Below are positions 56,719-64,000 of a DNA stretch of 64,000 nucleotides, piece after piece (the first letter of the stretch is position 1; each line of letters begins with the position of its first letter). The translations under genes were made by a program, and so were the position numbers. The notes below the pieces were generated by a model. That model worked only from the letters and a program-made list of their open reading frames with translations. It was not told where the DNA came from and ran no database searches. This stretch comes from Chamaecyparis obtusa. Taxonomy: Eukaryota > Streptophyta > Pinopsida > Cupressales > Cupressaceae. The stretch is taken from positions 1-64,000 of the forward strand of contig BSBK01008418.1 in the NCBI GenBank assembly GCA_027943335.1, given 5' to 3'.

Positions 56719-57771
56719 AATCCAATATTTCCCTATGAATGAAATTATGCTTGGAATATGAAATAATTGAAATACTAACCTCAAATTAGGGCAAATCTAG
56801 AAAATGTCAAATTCTTATGTCTGTGTGTACTTTCAAGCAATTCTGAAACCTGTTATGGACTGGAAATGCCGAGATAGAGAAAACCAAGAAATATTTCTCC
56901 AAGATGAGCTCAGGTCAGGTTTGACCCTCATAAAAGGTCAAATACTACATTCTTTATTTGAAGTCCGATTCAAATTTTGTTCGCAGATCTCGAAAGTTTG
57001 CTAAAAAGGGCATCCAAATTCACTCTCAAATCTAAAATTCTACACATGTACTTGCAAGAAAATCAGGGTTTTTGTTGTATGGGGGGTTTGCCTTGGTCAA
57101 ACCCCAATTTTGGAATTAACCTTGAAATTGAATTGAAATATAGTGTGCATAAACAAAGTAATTGAAACAAATCACCTCGCTTATGTTGAAGTCCTTGTAG
57201 AGGATTTGAATCCTCAAATCCAAACGTAGGAATGCTTCAATGGATGTAGGATGAATGTAGGATGTCTCTAATCGATGGCATTTGATCTTCAACACCAATC
57301 TTGACTTGATCTTTTCATATGAGAAGGCTTGAATGAATGTGGAAGGATGGATCATCAAAGGGGGCTCCAAAGAGATTGAATCCTTCAATAGCTAACAATG
57401 GATCTCCTTGATGGATGGATGCTTGCAAACTTGAATGCTTGAAAACTTTCTTGAATGCTTGAATTCACTTGCTTGCACTTAAGAGCTCACTCATGAAATT
57501 GCTTGAGATGTGTTGTGAAAATGAGAGAGGAAGGCCTCCTTTTATAGTGAACTAGGGCACAATCCTCTAGAGCGGCCACCTTGGAGAATTAAATCCCAAT
57601 TAGGTCCTAACCTTTAGAAAATATACCTAGATTAAATACAATTAAAGGATTTACCATCCTAAAACCCGAAATGGCCAACCCAGAGGTGGGAAAATAAATA
57701 TCCCGAAAGCCCAATGCCCAAAAATCTAGGATTCTGGAAATTTGAATGAGGGGGGCAAAATTGAGGTTGGA

Positions 57772-57891
57772 CCTAATCTAGTCAGGTTCGACCTCAATCC
57801 TAACCTAGTCAGGTTCGGCCTCAATCCTGACCTAGTTAGGTTTGAGCTTGATCCTGACCTAGTTAGGATCAACCTCGAATTTGACCCTGGG
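57772..57891. repeat. 27 bp tandem repeat, four copies, in the left LTR
   Basis: The core AGTCAGGTTCGACCTCAATC recurs with starts near 57781, 57808, 57835 and 57862, a strict 27 bp period. As this is a multiple of three, the plus frame shows repeats of LVRFDLNPN type, but I see no reason to call a gene. The corresponding site in the other LTR lies outside the window. Confidence 0.85.
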
Positions 57892-59443
57892 CCTAGATTC
57901 ACTCAGAGCCAGGTCAGCAGGTCTCGGGGATGCCCAGAAACCTAGAAATGATATCAAATAGGGACAGAATGCTAGGGATAGACATAAAATCATATGATGA
58001 CTATGATGAAATCCATGAGGACCTATTTCTAAATCCTACCTAAAAAATAGAGCCACAAAAGAGGGAAATTAAGGAGAATCCTCAAGATCCTAACCCTAAT
58101 TTCACCTAGAATGAAGAAATCAAGTGCCAGAAAGAAGTGGAAAGTGGGGAGAAAGCCAAATACATGCAAAGACCTGATCAAGGCACTTAACATGACCCCA
58201 AACCACTTACTCAAAGGGATAAACACTCTTATCATGGAAGTGCTTCCATTTTAAGACAATACATTAAGCCCCCACTTTAGCAAGAGTATGGACTCGATGC
58301 AAACTCTTGGTAAAGGAGATCAGAATGAAAAGATAATCTTATTGTAATCCAAGGGACAAAGAGAAACCCTAAGCCCCTAAGGACTCAAGTCTTCATCAAC
58401 TCCTAGATCACAATAAGAGAGACATCTCTAGAGAGAGAAAGAAGGTGTGATTACCTCACCCAATGAGAACTTATGTCCCATTGTGAACCACATAGGAAAA
58501 TGGCACAACTGGAAAGATGGAATTGAACCACCTAGTGAATGTGGCTACTCACTAGTCAACCCATCAAGGATTCATCCTTAGTAATATTCTATTCCATAAG
58601 AATAAAACCAAAAAACAAAAGAGATCCAGTCTTAAGGACACTTCCGACCTTAAGGGACCAAAATATATGTATATTTGAAACTAGAGGGATCAAGAGATCC
58701 TAAAATATAAACCCATGCTTTAAGGATTAATTACTAATCCAAAAAGGGAAAAAGTATCGAAAAAAAAATATATATGTATTGAAAAGTGTGTGTGTGCAAT
58801 AGGTGAGCAGAGCGTATGCCCCCACATTAAAGTCATTGCTGACACTTTAACAGGAGCAATGGCTTTAATGGAAACATAAACAACTCCACTGATTACGTTT
58901 CCACATCAAGATGCCCCCAGATGAAGACAAATCAAGGAAATATCACAGAAACATATAGAGAACACAGAAGGGATCTACCTACCGTGGGGTCAATATGATC
59001 ATAAGATAATATATATATGATATTATTGCAAATGAATTGACATCATTCCCCAAAGAAAGTAGAACTACAATCACAAAGGAGGAAAGATCACATAAGATAT
59101 ACGAAGGAGAATCTTTTTAGACCATGACATGGAGACCAAAAAGAATTAGTGCTACCATATCTTGAATCCAAGTAGATTACACAAGGAAACATTTATGAAC
59201 AATAGCACAATTACAACATAACATTGAACAATGCATAGAGGAATAGAGATACATATAGAAGAATTTGAACAATAGTTTCGATTCCTTTATCACCTTGTAC
59301 CGAATGAGTAACAAGGATCATATAAAAGAATCTAACAACATTTAGCAATCACATTACAGGAGAGGCATAGTACAATAGCAAAACATGCAACAAAGCTACC
59401 ATAAAGGACAAAGCAATCAAGTGTGTCGCCTACTTTCCCCATC

Positions 59444-60016
59444 TCATTGTATATCATTTAGGGAAAGTGGGTAACTCGCAAGAGGGACTATATCCAACAT
59501 AATAGGAATGATAGTCAGTTTCAAACAAGAATCCTCTTGAGAATCACTATGTTTGACACTAGGTGTAAGAGTTAATTGTGATGAAAGCATATTAGGTAAA
59601 TCAATGTCAATGTCAATAGTTTCATATTCATCATTAACATCATCAGTATCATCAAGAGTATCTTCTTCATCCAAATTAATCAAAATAGAATCTAAGATAC
59701 AAATAGAATCATCATAATCATGCATGTGAACATCATTATTAGTAACAATCTGTTCTACTACATTATGCATAGGTTTATCCGTAGAAGGTAAAGATCTTTG
59801 AGCTTTAGCATGAGAATGATGCTTTTTACGATGTTCATTAGCAGATTGATTACATTTTGACTTACTTGAAATAGGTTGAGAACTAGGAGGAACAATCATA
59901 GGATCCTTCATAGGTTCTTTAGGAAGATCAATAGGATTATTAACCATAGGAGAAACAATCACAAGATCTTTGATAGGTTCAGTAGAAGGAACTTGATTAA
60001 CAAAGCTAGAAGTCAT
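59444..60016 (-). pseudogene. Acidic C-terminal tail of the minus gag-only polyprotein
   Basis: A 190-residue open frame. It is Pro/Ser-rich at first (EPIKDLVIVSPMVNNPIDLP), then basic, then acidic (DDSICILDSILINLDEEDTL, EYETIDIDIDLPNML), ending SYPLSLNDIQ just before the purine tract. The acidic part is closely matched by 51523-51738 in the plus-strand copy, so the tail is a family trait. Function unknown. Confidence 0.6.
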
Positions 60017-60118
60017 AGTTAAAGGAGGTATAGAAGGTGTACGTAAAAGACCATGATTAAGATCCCTAGGAGGTGAACTTAATTCAAGAATTTTATGATA
60101 TTTATAAGCTTGATATGA

Positions 60119-60668
60119 TCAAAAAAGATTATCAGGTCGAGGAGGACATGAATTAGGTAATGAAGGCCAAAAGAAATCTAGAGCAGCACAATCTCTAGGC
60201 CTAGAAGATTGATATAGACTATGATTAATCATCTTCACTTCTTCATCATGAATGAACTTAAGACACTTATGGATAGGTGAAGTGACAGCATGTATGTTAG
60301 TTAACCAAGGCAAACCTAGCTTAACTTGAAATTGATCAGAAGTAGGAACAACAACAAAGATAGTGTTCACAATTTTTCCACAAAGTTCAACCGGTAAAGT
60401 AATAGAACCAAAGGATGGATAAAGAAAACCATTGCAAGTTTGAATCCACACATCTGATGTATCATAAAATTCACGTTGTAAGCTTTTCATAAAAATATTT
60501 TCTTTAGTGATAACATTGACTAAGGATGTAGGATCAACAAGACAACTACGAGTAGGTTTCTGAGCAATCCTAGTAGCAATGTAAAGGGGACCATCGGGAA
60601 CTTTAATAGTCTCAAAGTCATCAAAGGTAATTAAGAGTTCCCAAGGTCTCTTATTCTTAGATTGTTGT
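60119..60668 (-). pseudogene. Aspartic-protease-like domain with unusual active-site motif
   Basis: Reading down from 60668, ETIKVPDGPLYIATRI is followed by SCLVDPTSLVNVITKEN, at the position where retropepsins have D(S/T)G. Then come CNGFLYPSFGSITLPVEL and DQFQVKLGLPWLTNIHAV (an LGxPWL-like strand). The fold pattern of a retroviral-type protease is recognisable, but DPTS replaces DSGA. The plus copy has DPTC at the same place, so the change predates both copies. The frame is continuous with gag apart from stops at 60668-60670 and 60119-60121 (both TGA). Confidence 0.6.
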
Positions 60669-61216
60669 CAAGGTTTAGGTTGAGTTTTCATTTTAGGTTT
60701 AGGTTTTGGTCGAGGTTGAGATTGGACTTGAGGTTGAATCTGAGGTTGAGGTTGAAGTTGAGGTTGAGGTTGAAGTTGAGGTTGAGGTGGAGATATAGAT
60801 TGATCAACATGCTCCACTTGATTAACAACATGATTGAAATCATCCATATTTGAATCATACACTATTTCCATAGCAAATGGTTGAGCAATAGTATTAGTAT
60901 CATGCGTAGGTAAAGGGTTCGTATAAATTTGAAGGTTCTGATTAGGAGGAGAGACAGATTTATTCCCACTACTATCCATATTATGAATAGATAAAGCCTT
61001 AGAATCAATTAGATCTTGAACCTTATGTTTTAAAGAATAACATTTCTCAATATCATGACCATTCTGACAATGATATTGGCAAAAAACATTTTGATCAAAA
61101 TATTTAGATGCAATCGTAGCAGGTAAAAGAGGTTGAATAGGAGGTAAAGTAATCATATTACCAGCTAACAACCTATTCATAATAGCATGTAAAGATTCAA
61201 AAAGAGGAGTAAACAC
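60668..61216 (-). pseudogene. Gag C-terminus: zinc knuckle and QP-rich tail
   Basis: The open frame of 182 residues has NVFCQYHCQNGHDIEKCYSL, a knuckle CQYHCQNGHDIEKC with the second spacing altered. Then NQNLQIYTNPLPTHDTNT follows, and a QPQLQPQPQLQPQPQIQ repeat encoded by a GGTTGA-type hexamer tract (plus strand 60700-60790). It ends in a basic tail. Confidence 0.7.
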
Positions 61217-61294
61217 ATGATTTAATCGAAAAGAAGTGGATGCAGAAGTGGCATTGTGAGATGCAACAGCAACTTGATCAGCAACTACATTCGC

Positions 61295-61879
61295 TTATTT
61301 GTTTATCTTGACATAGTTGTTGAATTTTTTAAACTTGTTTGGATTAGGAGTAGCATCACTCTTATCAACTAGAACAGGAGCCATTGGAGTGTTGCTCTCA
61401 AATTGACTCACTTGTAATTGATAATGATGAAGTGTTGCACAAAGTTGTTGAAAAGAGGTAAATTTAGTAAGCAGAATCTTATCTCTAATATCCTTTTGCA
61501 AATTTTAAATAAACATACATTGAATATCAATATCAAGAATAGGATAGGAAATCTAAGCATACAAATGCTTAAATCTACCAATAAATTCAGTCAATTTTTC
61601 CTTAGCACTTTGTTTACAATGCATCAAATCAGTCAAAGACACTTGCGGGCCAATATTATTTTGAAATTGTTGAATAAAGGCATTAGAAAGTTGAGGAAAG
61701 GAATCAATAGAATAAGGAGGCAAGGAACAATACCATTGTAAGGCCTTATCATGGAAAGTTCTAGCAAACAGTTTGGCTAAAATCCTATGGTCATGAGCAT
61801 AATCACTACAAAGGATTTGGAATATTTTAACATGATGAACAAGATCTCCTTTTCCATTATAATTCTCAAGACGAGGCAT
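61295..61879 (-). pseudogene. Retrotransposon gag domain, minus gag-only element
   Basis: The frame at 61879-61553 has PRLENYNGKGDLVHHVKIFQ, FARTFHDKALQWYCSLPPYS and FPQLSNAFIQQFQNNIG, then SAKEKLTEFIGRFKHLYA. This is the standard Ty3-type gag (retrotrans_gag) pattern with its W-Y-LP core. It continues after a TAG (61553-61555) and a TAA (about 61505-61507) into KDIRDKILLTKFTSFQQLC. All pieces are in one frame. Confidence 0.85.
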
Positions 61880-61987
61880 CTCACCTTGCTGAGGAATAGG
61901 AGTACAAATGATGTCTCAAGACAAGGGACTTCCCATGTCACATGTAGCAATACTAAACTTGTTTTGAGTTAAAGAAGCAAGTTGTTG

Positions 61988-62727
61988 TCATAAGGATGAG
62001 ACAGTCTGAGCCAAACTGATGATTGTTGAATCATTAGAGGAAATAAGAGGAGTAGAAACATTAGACACACTAGGTAAAGTGTAAGAAGCTACAGGAATAG
62101 AAGACACAACTGGAGGAACACCATGAACTACAGTTGGAAGCAGATTGGAATAAGTAAAAGGAACATTATGATATGAAGGTTGTGATGTAGGAAGGGACAC
62201 AGGAGGAACACTCATAGGAATAGAGGGAACTATCACAATCACCAAAGGAGGAGTATAGATAGGAATACTAGGTAAAGGATTAGAAGGAGGTTCAACACTA
62301 ATGATAGGAGGAATCAACCCTAAATCTTGAGCTTCTTGAACTAAAGGTTTAACATTTGAATGCACAAGGTGAGTAATACCATGCAAGAGGTTAACACCTT
62401 GATCATTATCACAGAGAACTTTCTTAAGAGCTATATAGCTTGAATGGAATCTTGATTATGGTTCTCTTGAAGAAGCCAATTACCCATTTTATCAAGTTCA
62501 GTGGAAAGTTTTTGGACTTGCTCAGGAGGAACTCTTAAAGCGTCATCCTCATCATGAGATGAGTGAGAAGATTTTTTCTCCATAGTAGGATTGGAATCAT
62601 GAATAATCAAGTTATCATCTGGGATCCTAACAAAAGGAGAGGAAGATTCAGGATCAAAGGCACCCATGAGTCTATGACTTCTTCTAACCAGAATATTATA
62701 AGTAGGACTAGTGGTAGTAAAGCTCAT
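61988..62727 (-). pseudogene. N-terminal part of the minus gag-only polyprotein
   Basis: The first frame (62727-62431) starts MSFTTTSPTYNILVRRSHRL and is hydrophilic. The second (62386-61988) is Pro/Ser/Val-rich and in frame with gag. They differ in frame, so a frameshift lies near 62.4 kb. No domain is recognised. Confidence 0.5.
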
Positions 62728-62917
62728 AAACCAATGTAATGCAAATGAACTAAACTAAAGACACATAAAGCATGAATATGAAATCTAATTAGCATGCAAG
62801 ATCTAACACAAAGGAAAAATATAATACTAACAAGATAAAAGGAGAGCACAATAAGGCATGCAATTCCATAATAAGAATAGAGAGGAATCTAACACCAAAA
62901 AAGAAAGAGAGTAAGCT

Positions 62918-62931
62918 AGGCGGGTTCACCA
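62918..62931 (-). promoter_or_regulatory. Primer-binding site of the minus gag-only element
   Basis: On the minus strand TGGTGAACCCGCCT begins three bases after the LTR end (CCCTATTCA). The TGG start and spacing fit a primer-binding site. The matching tRNA was not identified. Confidence 0.55.
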
Positions 62932-62934
62932 AAA

Positions 62935-64000
62935 TGAATAGGGTTAAAATGGATTCAAATCTATTCAAATGTAAAGGGAAGGGGGAAATATGAGATCTAT
63001 TCTCAAACCCAAATTCCCAAAGAATAGATCCAATTTGATCAACCAAGAGGTTAATACATAATCAAATCAATTTATGAGGAATATGGAAGAGAGAGAGAGA
63101 GAGAGTAAATCCAATATTTCCCTATGAATGAAATTATGCTTGGAATATGAAATAATTGAAATACTAACCTCAAATTAGGGCAGATCTAGAAAATATCAAA
63201 TTCTAATGTTTGTGTGTACTTTCAGGTAATTCTAAAACTTAATCTAGACTAGAAATGCCGAGACAGAGAAAACCTAGAAATATTTCTCCAAGATGAGCTT
63301 AGGTTGGGTTTGACCCTCATAAAAGGTCAAATACTACATTCTTTATTTGAAGTCCGATTCGAATTCTGTTCGTAGATCTCGAAAGTTTTCCAAAAGGGTA
63401 TCTGAATTCTCTCTCAGATCTGAAATTCCACACCTATACCTACAAGAAAATGGGGGTTTTTGTTGTATGGGGGGTTTGCCTTAGTCAAACCCCAATTTTG
63501 GAATTAACCTTGAAATTGAATTGAAATATAGTGTGCATAAACAAAGTAATTGAAACAAATCACCTCGCTTATGTTGAAGTCCTTGTAGAGGATTTGAATC
63601 CTCAAATCCACAAGTAGAAATGATTCAATGGATGTAAGATGAATGTAGGATGTCTCCAATCAATGAAATTTGATCTTCAACACCAATCGTGACTTGATCT
63701 TTTCATATTAGAAGGCTTGAATGAATGTGGAAGGATGGATCATCAAAGGGGGCTCCAAAGAGATTGAATCCTTCAATAGCTAACAATGGATCTCCTTTAT
63801 GGATGGATGCTTGAACACTTGAATGCTTGAATTCTTGAATTCACTTGCTTTCACTTGAGAGCTTGCTCATGAAATTTCTTGAGATGTGTTGTGAAAATGA
63901 GAGAGGAAGGCCTCCTTTTATAGTGAACTAGGGCACAATCCTCTAGAGGGACCACCTTGGAGAATTAAATCCCAATTAGGTCCTAACCTTTAGAAAATAT
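62935..64000 (-). repeat. Right (5') LTR of the minus gag-only element, partial
   Basis: It matches 56524-57630 base for base apart from scattered substitutions and the shorter GA tract, and continues beyond the window. Most differences seen are transitions. Confidence 0.9.

Larger units (their letters stand above)
56524..59428 (-). repeat. Left (3') LTR of the minus-strand gag-only element
   Basis: It is identical in layout to 62935-64000 over the part inside the window. A (GA) tract of about 20 units at 56676-56716 is about 10 units in the other LTR (63087-63106). A 27 bp tandem repeat lies at 57772-57891. The right boundary (59428) is set by alignment with the plus-strand relative's LTR start, where TG appears to have changed to CG. 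Confidence 0.75.
56524..64000 (-). mobile_element. Gag/protease-like LTR element, minus strand, cut by window end
   Basis: The left LTR 56524-59428 and the right LTR from 62935 share the sequence starting TGAATAGGGTTAAAATGG. The right LTR runs out of the window at 64000, about 1.07 kb in. Transcription runs right to left: right LTR, primer site next to 62935, gag, knuckle, protease-like domain, acidic tail, purine-rich tract (GAGATGGGGAAAG, minus strand, about 59442-59430), left LTR. The internal region is only about 3.5 kb and has no RT, RNase H or integrase, so the element is non-autonomous. Expected full size is about 9.3 kb if the LTRs are equal. Confidence 0.85.

Noticed and set aside
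57742..57945. 67-residue plus ORF with repeated LVRF-type motif
   Set aside because: It is created by the 27 bp tandem repeat in an LTR; no start context or relatives.

Overview
The window looks like nuclear DNA from a seed plant with a large, repeat-rich genome. A gymnosperm, probably a conifer, is my best inference: the DNA is AT-rich, many decayed transposable elements are nested in one another, the LTRs are about 2.9 kb long, and only one convincing host gene is visible. There is no rRNA, CRISPR array or bacterial-style operon, and I saw no tRNA gene.

Layout. 1-5.9 kb: a TA/TG microsatellite, a 2.1 kb insertion-like block (1314-3455) flanked by imperfect repeats, and antisense LTR-like fragments. 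5.94-16.63 kb: a tandem duplication of a ~2.26 kb non-coding unit. Each copy was later hit by a different insertion: a 979 bp TIR element in the left copy, and a 5.16 kb TIR element in the right copy. The second of these carries a 4,166 bp unclassified insertion with its own 5 bp target duplication. 16.6-19.05 kb: a decayed minus-strand retroelement with zinc knuckles, a tRNA-iMet-like primer site and an LTR-like flank. 20.4-23.3 kb: gene-like DNA, with an unidentified exon-like block and a two-exon gene for a 208-residue PGG-domain membrane protein. 24.4-25.2 kb: a short repeat and a Ty1/copia RNase H fragment. 25.2-33.4 kb: a minus-strand plant LINE (ORF1 with a DUF4283-like domain, endonuclease, reverse transcriptase, RNase H) with an extra protein-coding block between RNase H and the apparent 3' tail. 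33.98-47.18 kb: a complete but dead 13.2 kb Ty3/gypsy (Tat-like) element with 2.9 kb LTRs and a 5 bp target duplication (ATTTG). 47.2-49.5 kb: host-like fragments and a second DUF4283 remnant. 49.8-55.6 kb and 56.5-64 kb (cut by the window edge): two related gag-plus-protease-like elements with no visible reverse transcriptase, in opposite orientations. The first has a short copy of the 10.7 kb TIR element inside its LTR.

How it fits together. Almost all coding capacity is mobile-element derived and broken. The gypsy element has gag, protease, an archaeal-type RNase H placed before the RT, RT, a second RNase H and integrase, in two frames. Thirteen premature stops interrupt it, twelve of them TAG. 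That pattern, together with LTR differences at CAG/CTG and CG sites, is what decay by deamination of methylated CHG/CG cytosines would leave. Related pairs inside the window (duplicated unit, long and short TIR element, 5' and 3' LTRs, plus and minus gag-only elements) act as internal references. They allow several insertion boundaries to be set to the base.
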